Positions 7,896 to 17,531 are shown, counted from the stretch's first letter. The stretch: DNA of 64,000 bases from an uncultured Alphaproteobacteria bacterium (GCA_943787225.1 CALSLP010000001.1:904964-968963); one strand, 5' to 3'. A program made the numbers and translations. Notes: generated from the sequence alone by a model not told the origin.

Positions 7896-9905
7896 ATGCT
7901 TTTAAGTACACGTATTGTTATCGCAGCCTGTATGGCTTTGCTTGGTGTTTCGGGGCTTCTGCTCGGTGCTTCTCATTTCACCGAACAGCAGTCTGAAAAA
8001 CGATTCACCGCTGCCGTCCTCGCCGGAAACGACGTCCTATTTAATAAAATAGTAAACGGACAGCAGGTAAAAATGCGGACGGCGATCCGTGGTTTAACGA
8101 GAAATCGAGATGCTAAAATTGCCCTTCGTGCGGGCAAACCCAAAGAGCTTAGGGAAGCCACCCTGGGCTTAGTTAACCGTCTGACAGCAGATGGCACAAT
8201 TGACCGTCTTTCCATCGCGGATATACGGGGCAAGATACTCATCGGAAGTGAAGACGGATTGGCGGGTTCAACCGCGGGCAAAATTGCACAACATGCGTTG
8301 GAAACGCGGAAAATATTCTTCGGGGTAACACTCGATCCGGACGGTAAAGTTGTTCTAAATGTCGCGACGCCTGTTCTTTCCCGGGGCAAGCCAATTGGCA
8401 TCGGTATATTCGGTCGGAGCATCGACGCGTTAATGAAGGAATTTTCTGAGGCCGATAACTCTCACGCGTTTCTAGTTGATCCAAAAGGGTCAATTTTGTC
8501 CTCCAGCAACAAGGATGCGCAGGGTACTTTAGAAGCCACGATCAGGAGCCTTAGCAACAAAGTCTATATGGTGGCATCCCTTGCTAAAGGGTATTCAGCG
8601 GTTCGTGTGAATGCGCTTCCGGGTTTAAATGATAAATCAGCGCCCCGGCTTGTAACGGTCAAAGACGTGACCGCATCAGTCATACAGCGTAAATCCATCG
8701 AAAAGACATCTTACGCCATTCTTGCAGCCCTTATAATTGCGACATGCGGATTGTTGTATTTTTATCTGCGTCGCAGCTTTGCACCGCTCGGTACGTCGAT
8801 TGCTTCCTTAAAGCAATTGGCAGATGGCGACCTTTCTGTCGAGGTGGATGTCCGCTCCAACGATGAAATTGGCGCCCTTGGTAATGCGATCAATCGTTTC
8901 AAAGAGAAAATGCAAGAAGCCGCGAATCTGCGCGAAGAGCAAAAGCAGGCTGAAGTAAAAGCGCAGAAATTGGAAAAGCAACGCGAAGATGAAAAACATC
9001 TGGCTGAGCAAGAGGCTTCGAAACAAAATGAGCGAGAGGCCGTCGAACGGCAGCAGCGCACGGAATTAATTGAAGCCCTCATCGCCGAGTTTGATGAGAA
9101 GGTAACCAGAGTGCTTGATACTGTTGGTACGGCCGCGGGCCAGATGCAAGAATCTGCAGAGACGATGTCGAAAACGGCTGATCATACCAGCCAGCGTGCT
9201 ACCGCAGTTGCGGGAGCATCTGACGATGCGACCAATAACGTACAGGTTGTTGCAGCGGCAGCCGAGGAGTTGTCCGCATCGATTGGTGAGATCAATCGTC
9301 AAGTCAAAATGAGTAACGAAATTTCACAGAATGCCATCGATGAAGCACAGCAAACGAACGCGAAGGTAGAAGGGCTTGCTGATGCAGCCGTGAAGATCGG
9401 CGAAGTTGTAAGCCTGATCAATGATATTGCAAGCCAAACGAACCTTTTGGCTCTAAACGCTACCATCGAGGCCGCGCGCGCAGGAGATGCAGGAAAAGGA
9501 TTTGCGGTGGTCGCCTCTGAAGTGAAATCGCTTGCTACACAGACATCTAAAGCGACAGAAGAGATCGGATCACAAATAACCTCGATTCAATTAGCAACCA
9601 CCGATGCGGTCGATGCCATCAAGGGTATCAGCTCAACAATCGGTCAAATTGGTGAAATCGCTGGCTCAATCGCAACAGCGGTAGATGAACAGGGTGATGC
9701 CACGAAAGAAATTGCAAATAACGTCCAACTGGCTGCGGCTGGAACGCAGGAGGTCTCTGCCAACATTGCAGACGTCAATCAAGCAGCTGGGGAATCTCAG
9801 GCTGTTTCGTCCGAAATGTTGGAGGCAGCGCGAAGCCTAGCACAGCAAGGTGAAGTTCTCCGCGCCGAGGTAGATCAATTCTTGGGATCGGTCAGAGCTG
9901 CCTAA
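7896..9905 (+). CDS. Methyl-accepting chemotaxis protein
   Basis: A 669-residue transmembrane chemoreceptor. TM1 is at about 5-25, an extracytoplasmic sensor at about 30-268, TM2 at about 272-291, HAMP at about 292-345, and a charged coiled coil rich in E/K/Q at 340-390. The signalling domain carries the hairpin motif [15 protein letters not shown]. The sensor region resembles a cache/single-domain fold, but its ligand cannot be told. The protein ends [12 protein letters not shown] with no NWETF-type CheR-docking tail. It follows the rhodanese gene closely, which hints that the two respond to related redox or sulfur cues. Confidence 0.9.
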   Translation: MLLSTRIVIAACMALLGVSGLLLGASHFTEQQSEKRFTAAVLAGNDVLFNKIVNGQQVKMRTAIRGLTRNRDAKIALRAGKPKELREATLGLVNRLTADGTIDRLSIADIRGKILIGSEDGLAGSTAGKIAQHALETRKIFFGVTLDPDGKVVLNVATPVLSRGKPIGIGIFGRSIDALMKEFSEADNSHAFLVDPKGSILSSSNKDAQGTLEATIRSLSNKVYMVASLAKGYSAVRVNALPGLNDKSAPRLVTVKDVTASVIQRKSIEKTSYAILAALIIATCGLLYFYLRRSFAPLGTSIASLKQLADGDLSVEVDVRSNDEIGALGNAINRFKEKMQEAANLREEQKQAEVKAQKLEKQREDEKHLAEQEASKQNEREAVERQQRTELIEALIAEFDEKVTRVLDTVGTAAGQMQESAETMSKTADHTSQRATAVAGASDDATNNVQVVAAAAEELSASIGEINRQVKMSNEISQNAIDEAQQTNAKVEGLADAAVKIGEVVSLINDIASQTNLLALNATIEAARAGDAGKGFAVVASEVKSLATQTSKATEEIGSQITSIQLATTDAVDAIKGISSTIGQIGEIAGSIATAVDEQGDATKEIANNVQLAAAGTQEVSANIADVNQAAGESQAVSSEMLEAARSLAQQGEVLRAEVDQFLGSVRAA

Positions 9906-9975
9906 GTACTTCGGCAACAACGCCGAGATTAACCTAGTGATTAGCTGCCATCTTCACACGGCGAAGTATTGTTAC

Positions 9976-10055
9976 AGCGGTGACAATTATGGGGCAGAAG
10001 AAGCTTAGTGCTTCTCCACACCCTGATAGGCCTGATCACCCCATACTTCTTTGAC
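9976..10055. repeat. msrA 3'-end repeat, intact copy
   Basis: Counterpart of the segment at 7262-7340, in the same orientation. It contains the last codons of msrA (stop TAA at 10007-10005) and the 29 bp beyond it. The two direct repeats bracket the rhodanese and chemoreceptor genes, about 2.7 kb apart, consistent with a duplication or an insertion that copied the target gene's 3' end. Confidence 0.75.
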
Positions 10056-10640
10056 CCGGGCATTGCGACCGCAGGACTTGCGATAGAAGTTATAGCGGAT
10101 CGGGTTTTTCTTGTAATAATTCTGGTGATAGCCCTCGGCGGGATAGAATTTCGCGGCTTTCAGGATCGGCGTCATGACCGGGCGTTTGAGCGCGCCCGAT
10201 TTCTTGAGCGTTGCCAGCGACATCTCGGCGATTTTTTGCTGCTCTGGTGACTTGGCAAAGATGGCCGGTGCATAGCTTTGCCCGCGATCACAAAACTGAC
10301 CGCCGCCATCCGTGGGATCGACCGTGCGCCAGAACACCTCGACCAGCTGTTTATAGGTCACGATTTTGGGGTCGTACTTGATCTCCACCGCTTCGTAATG
10401 GCCGCTGCGGCCCGCCGTCACCTGCCGGTAAGTCGGGTTGAGGAGGATACCACCGGTATAGCCCGAGGTCGTTTCAACCACGCCTTTGACATGATCAAAA
10501 TCTTTCTCAACACACCAGAAGCAACCCCCGGCAAAAACCGCTGACTCCAGCCCCTTTTTCATCTTATCGGCTGCCTGAACAGCGCCTGCTGATAAAATCA
10601 AAACCGCGAGAAAGCCAGCCTTTATGATGTTTTTGCCCAT
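10005..10640 (-). CDS. msrA: Peptide methionine-(S)-S-oxide reductase MsrA, exported
   Basis: A 211-residue MsrA. The active site GGCFWC has the catalytic Cys40 with Cys43 nearby, and a C-terminal Cys190 in YRKSCGR is a candidate resolving cysteine. An N-terminal signal peptide (cleavage about AQA|ADK, residue 23) places it in the periplasm, unlike cytosolic MsrA, so it would repair oxidised methionine in envelope proteins and need an envelope reductant. An AGGAG lies just upstream of the ATG. It is divergent from the substrate-binding gene with a 212-bp gap. Confidence 0.92.
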   Translation of the reverse strand: MGKNIIKAGFLAVLILSAGAVQAADKMKKGLESAVFAGGCFWCVEKDFDHVKGVVETTSGYTGGILLNPTYRQVTAGRSGHYEAVEIKYDPKIVTYKQLVEVFWRTVDPTDGGGQFCDRGQSYAPAIFAKSPEQQKIAEMSLATLKKSGALKRPVMTPILKAAKFYPAEGYHQNYYKKNPIRYNFYRKSCGRNARVKEVWGDQAYQGVEKH

Positions 10641-10852
10641 TTTAAACTCCTGGTGTCGGTGATTATTCTAATTTCACCTAGAAAATGGGGTACGACGCCA
10701 CAAAGCGCAATATCCGGCTCGTAACGGTTTTGTGAGGTCCATTCATGAAATTGGGTCGTGAAACGTGACCCGCCCTTTGTAACGCCGCCGCGGATTCTAT
10801 AAACTGCCCGACAGCAAACATTTTTTAAGCCCCGCCCTCAGGAGTTCTCTCG

Positions 10853-11785
10853 ATGACCTATAAAGTTGCCCTGCCCGATCTGGTTTCCAATTCTTACTTC
10901 CCGGCTATCGCCGCCGTCGAGTTGGGTTATTTCAAGGAAGAGGGCATCGATGCCGAGATCGAGCTGATCTTTCCGGTGCCGGACTCCTTTGCCGCATTGC
11001 GAGATAGCAAATGTGACTTCGTTGCTGGTTCGGCACATGCGCCACTTTGGGCTTTCCCGCGCTGGGCAGGATCGAAAGTGCTCTGCGCCCTGTCACAGGG
11101 CATGTACTGGTTTCTCGTTCTCCGCAATGACATTGATGTCAAAAAGGGCGACGTCAACGGCCTCAAAGGCTTGCGGCTGGGCGCGGCACCAGGTGTCGAT
11201 GTCGGGCTGCGCCAGCTGCTAATTGCTGCCGGGATCGATGCCGAAGCAGAGAACATCACCATCGGCCTGCCGCCGGGCGGCATTCCCGAAGGCAAGTCGT
11301 TTGGCGTGGTTGCCGCACAAGCGCTGATCGATGGCGAGATCGATGGCTTCTGGGCCAATGGCATGGGCGCCGAAGTCGCCATCACCAGCGGCATCGCCAA
11401 ATGCATCATCGATGTACGGCGCGGTGATGGCCCGCCGACGGCCTTTAACTTTACGCAGCCCGCTTTGGTCACCTCCCAAAAGCTCATCGACGAGGAGCCG
11501 GAAGTCGCCGCCGGGGCAGTGCGCGCCATCGTCAAAACCCTGAACGCGCTAAAGGCCGATGCCTCGCTGGCGACCAAGGTGGCGCAGGATTTATTTCCGG
11601 AAAAAGAAACCGGTCTGATCAAAACGCTGATAGAGCGCGACCTGCCTTACTACGATGCCAATATCAGCACCGATCTGGTTGATGGAATGAATGCCTTTGC
11701 CAGTAATGCCGGACTGCTCGAAGGTGGACCGGTAGCTTATGACGATATCATCGCCACCCAGTTCCGCGACCTCTGGAAAGGCTAG
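10853..11785 (+). CDS. NMT1/SsuA-like substrate-binding-fold protein, no signal peptide
   Basis: A 310-residue protein with the type II periplasmic-binding fold of the NMT1/THI5/SsuA group: an early strand-loop (ALPDLVSNSYFPAIAA), the GYFKEEGI segment after it, and LKGLRLGAAPG in the second lobe. It starts MTYKVALPD directly, with no signal peptide or lipobox, and AGGAG 10 nt upstream fixes the ATG. No ABC permease or ATPase gene is adjacent. It may be a cytoplasmic ligand-binding or enzyme protein instead of a transporter subunit; family members also include pyrimidine-synthesis enzymes. The ligand is unknown. Confidence 0.75.
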   Translation: MTYKVALPDLVSNSYFPAIAAVELGYFKEEGIDAEIELIFPVPDSFAALRDSKCDFVAGSAHAPLWAFPRWAGSKVLCALSQGMYWFLVLRNDIDVKKGDVNGLKGLRLGAAPGVDVGLRQLLIAAGIDAEAENITIGLPPGGIPEGKSFGVVAAQALIDGEIDGFWANGMGAEVAITSGIAKCIIDVRRGDGPPTAFNFTQPALVTSQKLIDEEPEVAAGAVRAIVKTLNALKADASLATKVAQDLFPEKETGLIKTLIERDLPYYDANISTDLVDGMNAFASNAGLLEGGPVAYDDIIATQFRDLWKG

Positions 11786-11804
11786 GGATTAAATTTGTAC
11801 TGAA

Positions 11805-11874
11805 CCGGCCCACGCCCCCACCCGACCACCCATTGCGAGTATCCTGCGGGTGGACGGGTTAGGAAGTGGGCCGG
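11805..11874. terminator. Long hairpin between convergent genes
   Basis: Outer arms CCGGCCCAC (11805-11813) and GTGGGCCGG (11866-11874) are perfect complements. Inner arms CCCGACCACCC (11821-11831) and GGGTGGACGGG (11848-11858) pair with one mismatch. The hairpin lies between the plus-strand substrate-binding gene and the minus-strand GST gene, the right place for a two-way transcript end. No clear T-run follows, so it could instead stabilise mRNA ends. Confidence 0.45.
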
Positions 11875-11903
11875 CGGAATATCGCGTAAGCGATAAAGTC
11901 TAA

Positions 11904-12596
11904 CTATTCAGCTGCAGCCGCAGTCGGTAGAAACTGCGCCGCCCAATGGCCTTTTCCGCGCAAGATGTCGCGCCAGTAATCCTCAAAGTCCGGCACGACG
12001 GCGGCCGAGACCGAGGGCCGTGCCATCAGCGCGTTGCGCCATGCTTCAACCAATGGATGTTCTTCGATCAATCCCAGAGGATGGATACGATCAAAGAAGG
12101 TGAAGCGCATCAGAGCCGGTGCGTAGGAAGCGTCAGTGAGCGAGAAATCAGGCCCGTTAAAATAGGGACCATCATTGTCCCGTTTCTCTAACGCCGCTTC
12201 GAGCTTTCCAAAAATCACCCGGACTTCATCACATCGTTTATCAAGATCAGCTTGATCGGCCGCATCGGTGAGATGGGTAATCTTGCTGCAGATCGGAACA
12301 TAATCATTCCACGCCCGGTTATAGGCCCGGTCGAGTGGATCTGCGGGATGCAAATGCGGCTCTGTCACCTCATCGAGATATTCCGCAATCGCATTGGATT
12401 CGAACAAAGCGCGGTCCTCATCGACAATCAGCACCGGCACTTTTGAATGCGGTGAAATGGCAAGGAACCAGTCGGGGCGGTTATCCCGATCAATATATTC
12501 GAGGTCGTATTCGATCCCCTTTTCCTGCAGGACGATCGCCGCGCGATGAACCCAGGGACAGGTCTTGAAACTGCAAAGCTTGAATTTCGTGGCCAT
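11904..12596 (-). CDS. Glutathione S-transferase family protein
   Basis: A 230-residue GST counted from the second ATG (12596), chosen because GGAGG lies 5 nt upstream; a longer start at 12608 would overlap that site. The thioredoxin-like N-domain has TCPWVHR (Cys13), a CPxx-type site as in omega/lambda-like GSTs, then VPVL with the cis-proline and ESNAI for glutathione binding. An all-helical C-domain follows. Such GSTs often perform glutathione-dependent reductions or dehalogenations; no substrate can be assigned. It is divergent from the class II aldolase gene. Confidence 0.85.
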   Translation of the reverse strand: MATKFKLCSFKTCPWVHRAAIVLQEKGIEYDLEYIDRDNRPDWFLAISPHSKVPVLIVDEDRALFESNAIAEYLDEVTEPHLHPADPLDRAYNRAWNDYVPICSKITHLTDAADQADLDKRCDEVRVIFGKLEAALEKRDNDGPYFNGPDFSLTDASYAPALMRFTFFDRIHPLGLIEEHPLVEAWRNALMARPSVSAAVVPDFEDYWRDILRGKGHWAAQFLPTAAAAE

Positions 12597-12748
12597 CGAA
12601 GCCTCCATATTTTGAATTTAACAGATCGTCACACAGGTTGAGGCCGGTTTCAATTGGCGATTGGCTCTGCCGATCCCCCTTGCCTGAAAGCCAAAAGCGG
12701 TCCGATAATGTCCTCAACAGGGAAACAAAAACATTCAGGGAGGCTAAT

Positions 12749-13531
12749 ATGTGTGCAAGCCCGGTTATCACAAAACTTGAGACTGTCGATAGCACAATGA
12801 GTGAAGCGGAATGGGAAATGCGGGTCGATCTCGCCGCCTGTTACCGTCTGGTCGCGCATTACGATATGGACGATCTGTTCGCGACCCATATTTCGGCGCG
12901 CGCGCCAGGGGCCGAAGAGCATTTTCTGCTCAATCCCTATGGCGTGCATTTCAGCGAAATCACAGCATCGAGCCTGGTGAAGGTCGATCTCGACGGCAAC
13001 ATCGTGCAGGAGACTGAGCATGTGATTAACCCCGCAGGGTTCGTGATCCATTCCGCCATTCACGCTGCACGCCATGACGCAAAATGCGTTATGCACACCC
13101 ATACCGTTGCCGGCATGGCCATCGCCACCATGGAAGAAGGGCTACAGCCGTGGTTTCAGAAAGCCACGCGGTATTACAACACTGTCGCCTATCATGATTT
13201 TGAAGGTGTCGCCGACGACCTCGACGAACGCGACCGGCTGGTGCAGGACCTCGGCGACAAGGATTATCTGGTATTACGTAATCACGGATTGCTGGTTTGC
13301 GGCCCCACCATCGGGCAGACATTCAAGGAAATGTTTGCAATGGAGAAAGCTTGCAAAACCCAGCTCGCTATCATGCAGGCTGGCGGCAAAATCATCGAAA
13401 TTTCCGACAATCTGCTACAGCACACGCAGCAGCAATTTGCCCGCAACCGGGCCGTCACCAAGGCACGGCCAAGCGGCTGGGACTCAATGAAAACCATGCT
13501 AGACCGGATCAATCCCGGCTACGACGCGTAG
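12749..13531 (+). CDS. Class II aldolase/adducin-domain protein
   Basis: A 260-residue protein. The ATG at 12749 is chosen because AGGGAGG ends 5 nt upstream, and the extra N-terminal frame upstream has no homology. Zinc ligands are visible as MHTHT (His116 and His118) with a later His in LRNHGLLV. The position of the catalytic Glu of fuculose-phosphate aldolase reads NPAGFVIH here, so the classical proton donor appears absent, as in many adducin-like members. The reaction therefore cannot be named. The setting next to GST and a crotonase-amidase gene set suggests small-molecule catabolism. Confidence 0.82.
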   Translation: MCASPVITKLETVDSTMSEAEWEMRVDLAACYRLVAHYDMDDLFATHISARAPGAEEHFLLNPYGVHFSEITASSLVKVDLDGNIVQETEHVINPAGFVIHSAIHAARHDAKCVMHTHTVAGMAIATMEEGLQPWFQKATRYYNTVAYHDFEGVADDLDERDRLVQDLGDKDYLVLRNHGLLVCGPTIGQTFKEMFAMEKACKTQLAIMQAGGKIIEISDNLLQHTQQQFARNRAVTKARPSGWDSMKTMLDRINPGYDA

Positions 13532-13583
13532 AAATTTTAATATTAGACTGAACCAGCCCGCTGCCGTGCAAGCGGCAAATACA

Positions 13584-14765
13584 TTAAGGCGCTTTCAGGC
13601 CCAACGTTTTAGCGATGGTGTCAGCAGCCAGCTTGTAACCGGCCTCGCTGTAATGCGTGCTGGCCGCATAGGCGAGATCACTCGGTTTGGTGTACGCATC
13701 AAAGACCGGCTCAAGATCGATAGTGGCAATGCCGGTTTTTTTAGCCAAAGCGAGCATCTGCATTTTCCGCGCTGAGGCCGCTTTAACTGAAGGCGCCTCC
13801 GACGCGAAAAATCGTGGTGGATAGGGCAAATAGACGAACACCAGTTTACCACCCCAACCGGCAATAGTGGCACGCGCTTTCGTCAAAACCTTGCCATATT
13901 CAGCAACGAGATTACTGCCCGTCTGGCCCCGCGCCGGTGATGGTGGCGCAATCCGATACCGTAAATTCTGGAGCCGCAAGAGTCGGAAGATTGCACTTTC
14001 CCGCCAATTGGTTTTCTTGCTGAGCGCCGCGACAAGCCCGTACAGAGCCTGGTCGATTTCTCCCTGGCGGGTATGCAATGACTGCGAAAACCTATCGTCT
14101 GCCAGATAGCGCCGCAGGATGGGGCTACGGCGTTCGCTCCGCAAATTCTCAATATCGTTATTGTAGAAGAACCACAGGACCGTCTTTGGTTTGAAGCGCG
14201 CGCCATATTCCCGAAGGCCGGCAAGCATAAAGAGCGGCCCGTTGCCGCCGCCGCCAAGATTGATCAACGCACCTGTCCGAGACCGCAGCAGGTCGACCAT
14301 GCTCCGGCCTGATGGCACGCAATTTCCCAGCGTAAAAGAGTCACCGAGCGTGACGATATCGGCTGATTCTCTATCCCAAATCGTATCGGGATTGTTGAAG
14401 CCATACCGGTCTGACGTATAGCGAAAAAATGACCCGCCTTCATTGCAAACAACATTGAGTGTCTTCGAGACACCCCCGAGTGACAGCAGCTCTTTTCCGT
14501 CTTTGCCTTTTAAAGCCGAACCCAAATCTTTACCACGCGCGCGAAACACCGTTTCCGGTGGCACATAGAGGGCGGCTTTGATCCCTGCCTGGTTCAGCGC
14601 CGCAACGACGTCCGGTTTGCTGCGAGGGTCATATATATGACCACTCTTTTGAGCGATCCCCTGCAAAGACTTTGAACCGAGATACCACAGATAGATTTCC
14701 GCCATATAGGCAGCACCGACAATCGGCAGCCCTATTACCAGCAAGTAACCAAAAAGACGGCGCAT
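13584..14765 (-). CDS. Membrane-anchored SGNH-hydrolase-like protein
   Basis: A 393-residue protein with an N-terminal hydrophobic anchor or signal (about 5-28). An SGNH/GDSL layout follows: GDSFTLG (block I Ser), NLGGGGNGP (block II Gly/Asn), and a C-terminal THYSEAGYKLAAD with the probable catalytic His. Proteins of this kind act on O-acyl groups of envelope glycans or lipids (AlgX/AlgJ-like and related). It lies 12 bp after the crotonase gene and is probably co-transcribed with it, although the functions look unrelated. Substrate unknown. Confidence 0.72.
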   Translation of the reverse strand: MRRLFGYLLVIGLPIVGAAYMAEIYLWYLGSKSLQGIAQKSGHIYDPRSKPDVVAALNQAGIKAALYVPPETVFRARGKDLGSALKGKDGKELLSLGGVSKTLNVVCNEGGSFFRYTSDRYGFNNPDTIWDRESADIVTLGDSFTLGNCVPSGRSMVDLLRSRTGALINLGGGGNGPLFMLAGLREYGARFKPKTVLWFFYNNDIENLRSERRSPILRRYLADDRFSQSLHTRQGEIDQALYGLVAALSKKTNWRESAIFRLLRLQNLRYRIAPPSPARGQTGSNLVAEYGKVLTKARATIAGWGGKLVFVYLPYPPRFFASEAPSVKAASARKMQMLALAKKTGIATIDLEPVFDAYTKPSDLAYAASTHYSEAGYKLAADTIAKTLGLKAP

Positions 14766-14777
14766 AAAGAAAGACTC

Positions 14778-15581
14778 TTACTTGCCTTTAAATACTGGCG
14801 GACGCTTTTCCATAAAGGCGGTGCGACCTTCCTTAAAGTCTTCACTCAGCATGCAATTCTCAACCAGCACATCGCAATAAGCGACATCGCGGTCATCAGG
14901 GTCTTTGGCCGCCTCAGCGACAATCACCTTGGTCGCCAGAATAGTCAGGGGCGCGTTTGCCGCAATCGTCGTCGCCAGTTCAAGAACCACCTCATCGAGA
15001 TCGTCCGCTGGCACCAGCTGATTGATCAGCCCCATCGCCAAGGCCTCTTCACCCGAATAGCGACGACCAGTAAAGACGATTTCCTTGGTCTTGGCCGGCC
15101 CCACCAGGTCGATAATTTTTTTCATATTCTTGAAGGGATAGCCCAGCGCCAGCTTGGCTGCCGGTACCCCAAATTGCGACCCTTCTGCGGCGACACGAAT
15201 ATCAGCATGCAACGCGGTGCCGACCCCCGCCCCCATGCAAAACCCACGGATCATCGCGATCAACGGTTTTTTAATATTGGCAAAAGCCTCATTCACCTTG
15301 GTCGACAACGCGTCATAGACCTCACGCTGCTCCGGCGTTGCCCGTTTTTCAGCGAATTCAGAAATATCTGATCCCGAAACGAACGCCTTGTCGCCTGCAC
15401 CCTGCATGACAATTACCCGGACTTCAGGGTCGTTCTCAAAATCATTGATAATCTCGAGAATAGATTCGCGCATCGCATAGCCGAGAGCATTACGCCGCGC
15501 CGGATTGTTAAAGGTAATCCAGCCGATGCCGTCTTTTTTTTCGGCTTTCATTTTCTCGGTGGCGAGCGTCAATTCAGTCAT
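14778..15581 (-). CDS. Enoyl-CoA hydratase/isomerase family (crotonase)
   Basis: A 267-residue crotonase. Oxyanion-hole segments are visible: KAFVSGSDISEF (first) and RGFCMGAGVGTALHADIR (second, with the GAG turn). The segment after the second, VPAAKLALGY, carries Ala where many hydratases have a catalytic Glu, so dehydration chemistry is uncertain and another CoA-thioester reaction is possible. Length is normal. It lies upstream of the SGNH gene and downstream of the amidase-VOC-dehydrogenase genes on the same strand. Probably acts in fatty or aromatic acid breakdown. Confidence 0.85.
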   Translation of the reverse strand: MTELTLATEKMKAEKKDGIGWITFNNPARRNALGYAMRESILEIINDFENDPEVRVIVMQGAGDKAFVSGSDISEFAEKRATPEQREVYDALSTKVNEAFANIKKPLIAMIRGFCMGAGVGTALHADIRVAAEGSQFGVPAAKLALGYPFKNMKKIIDLVGPAKTKEIVFTGRRYSGEEALAMGLINQLVPADDLDEVVLELATTIAANAPLTILATKVIVAEAAKDPDDRDVAYCDVLVENCMLSEDFKEGRTAFMEKRPPVFKGK

Positions 15582-15642
15582 CAGTTTTCCTTAGTGATCG
15601 TGATTGGTTACAAATTAGAGGGTCGTCATATACGTGGGATAT

Positions 15643-16011
15643 CTATCGGCTCGCCGACCAAGTTCCTTCGCATTCGCTTCGTGATTCCGACCAGGTTCCC
15701 TTAAGTGTTTTTAGGCTTCCCCTAATTGTCACGAAGGCTGCAGAGCTATTGGCCTCAACATCGGCGGCTGAACCGTCAGGACGAATACTGCCTGAAACAT
15801 CTAACGACCCAGCATCAACATGTTGGATCGAGCCTGTAATTTTTCCGTTGCTGACTTGGATGTCCTCACTGACCAAAAAGCCGGCACAAATTGGATTAGG
15901 ATCATTGCTGGTAATTTTAATTGTATATTTTCCATCAAAGTCACCCGCCATCAACGGCGATATAGTCCCGGACACAAAGACTAAAACAAAAGTCAGAAAC
16001 TTAATCATCAA
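15643..16011 (-). CDS. Small secreted protein of unknown function
   Basis: A 122-residue protein with a clear signal peptide (about 1-22, SPLMA|GDF). The mature part has short beta-rich repeats around glycine and serine (DGKYTIKI, GKITGSIQH, GSLDVSGSI, GTWSESR, GTWSASR) and two cysteines that may form a disulfide. It looks like a small beta-sandwich or lipocalin-like secreted protein. I do not recognise the family. It lies 12 bp after the FAD dehydrogenase stop, so it may share that transcript. Confidence 0.6.
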   Translation of the reverse strand: MMIKFLTFVLVFVSGTISPLMAGDFDGKYTIKITSNDPNPICAGFLVSEDIQVSNGKITGSIQHVDAGSLDVSGSIRPDGSAADVEANSSAAFVTIRGSLKTLKGTWSESRSECEGTWSASR

Positions 16012-16023
16012 TCATCCCCTGTT

Positions 16024-17508
16024 TTATTGATTAGCAAGTTGAGCAGCATTCTTGCCAGCCTCCCGGCTAAACACCGCATTGCGGGTCTGACCGGTACAAG
16101 AGGGATAGTTATGAAAGAACAGCCCGACGATGTCACCTGAGGCATAAAGCCCGGGTATTGGCTGTTCGGTAATATCCAGAACCTCACAGCTGGTATTGAT
16201 ACGCACACCGCCAAACGAGAAGGTCACACCGCCGGTTACCGTATAGGCACGGAAGGGTGGTTCATCGATTGGATTGGCCCAGTTCGATTTTGGCAGCACG
16301 AGATCTTTGGTCGCGCGGCCATCAAGGATACCAGGATTAAACGGTATATCCGTCTGCACAGCCGCGTTGAACTCAGCAATCGTTGCTTCCAACGCCACCG
16401 GTTCAATACTAATCTTCGCCGCCAGCTCGGCAATCGTATCAGCCTCTTCATAAACATCGGTGTATTCCGCGCCGAGGCGAAACAGCTCGATACCTTTCTT
16501 GTCGTATATCTGATGTGCCAAGCCGCCGGGCTGCGCCAAGACGGCGCGTCCGGTTTTGGCGTAGGTATAAGAGTGGTTGTTCTCTCCTTCATCATAAAAA
16601 CGTTCGGCGAGATTATTGACGGTAATGCCCTGGGTGTAGTCATAGCGATTACAGGTGTTGCTGTGGCCATCCTGACGCAATGGCGTGCCGCCATCCGGAG
16701 CATGGGCATCGATTGGCGTCGCATGCGCGCCCTGCCAGTGACCGGCGGGTTTCACCCCGAGATCAAGTAACGCCCGCAAAATCTCACCGGTATTATGTTT
16801 GGAGCCCCGGACTTTCATGAGGTCAGCATTGGCACCGAGATAACGAGCGCGCATTTCGGCATTGGCCTGGAATCCCCCCGCACACACGATGACCGCACCC
16901 GCATTTAGCTCATAATCATCGTCATCAGTGGCAACGCAAACACCGTCAATCCCCCGGAAATCACCAACGAACTTTGTCACCCGCGAGCGATAGCGGAGAT
17001 CGACATCGAGTTGCAAAGCAATCTCCCGCCAGCGCAAAAGCTGACCCAACCCGCCACCAACCGTATGCACAATAATACCTGGTTCGAAATAGAATTTGCC
17101 GTCCACTTCACGGCGCTTTTCAGGCTCAAACTCAATACCGGATTCATACATCCAGCGAACCGCCGAATTTGATTGGCTGACCATGAAGTCTGCGAGATCA
17201 GAATCAATCCGGCCCTGTGTGACACGGTTGAGATCGCCTTTGAAAATTTCCTCAGTATAGGCAGGAATATGAAACCGGGCGAATTCCTCCGGGTCCCAAT
17301 TCGGCACGATATCGCGGATATCATCCGGCCCGGAATAGACAAAGCGGAAACCGGTATGGGAGTAACGGGCATTGCCGCCGAACTCTTCCTCCGGTGCTTT
17401 TTCCAACATGACGACTTTTTCGGCACCGTTCTGGCGGGCCGATACGGCAGCCTCAAAGGCCGCGCTACCGCCGCCAACAATGGCGACGTCGCATTTTTCA
17501 GTGCGCAC
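16024..17508 (-). CDS. FAD-dependent dehydrogenase, tricarballylate/fumarate reductase-like
   Basis: A 494-residue flavoprotein. The FAD dinucleotide motif VAIVGGGSAAFEAA is at residues 8-21, with the acidic end of the second strand at MLEKA and a C-terminal FAD segment GLYASGDIVGLF. A VTGGVTFSFGGVRIN stretch fits the succinate/fumarate-3-ketosteroid dehydrogenase superfamily; TcuA-like tricarballylate dehydrogenases are the closest type I recall. The start is GTG at 17508 with GGAGA upstream. It sits 23 bp after the VOC gene, in a run amidase-VOC-dehydrogenase. The substrate remains unknown. Confidence 0.8.
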   Translation of the reverse strand: MRTEKCDVAIVGGGSAAFEAAVSARQNGAEKVVMLEKAPEEEFGGNARYSHTGFRFVYSGPDDIRDIVPNWDPEEFARFHIPAYTEEIFKGDLNRVTQGRIDSDLADFMVSQSNSAVRWMYESGIEFEPEKRREVDGKFYFEPGIIVHTVGGGLGQLLRWREIALQLDVDLRYRSRVTKFVGDFRGIDGVCVATDDDDYELNAGAVIVCAGGFQANAEMRARYLGANADLMKVRGSKHNTGEILRALLDLGVKPAGHWQGAHATPIDAHAPDGGTPLRQDGHSNTCNRYDYTQGITVNNLAERFYDEGENNHSYTYAKTGRAVLAQPGGLAHQIYDKKGIELFRLGAEYTDVYEEADTIAELAAKISIEPVALEATIAEFNAAVQTDIPFNPGILDGRATKDLVLPKSNWANPIDEPPFRAYTVTGGVTFSFGGVRINTSCEVLDITEQPIPGLYASGDIVGLFFHNYPSCTGQTRNAVFSREAGKNAAQLANQ

Positions 17509-17531
17509 GGTTCTCTATCTCCAAAGGGCGA

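Noticed and set aside
10927..11622. 231-codon minus-strand frame over the substrate-binding gene
   Set aside because: It is antisense to a well-supported gene with its own Shine-Dalgarno and domain. The translation is Ser/Pro/Ala-rich shadow sequence with no family likeness.
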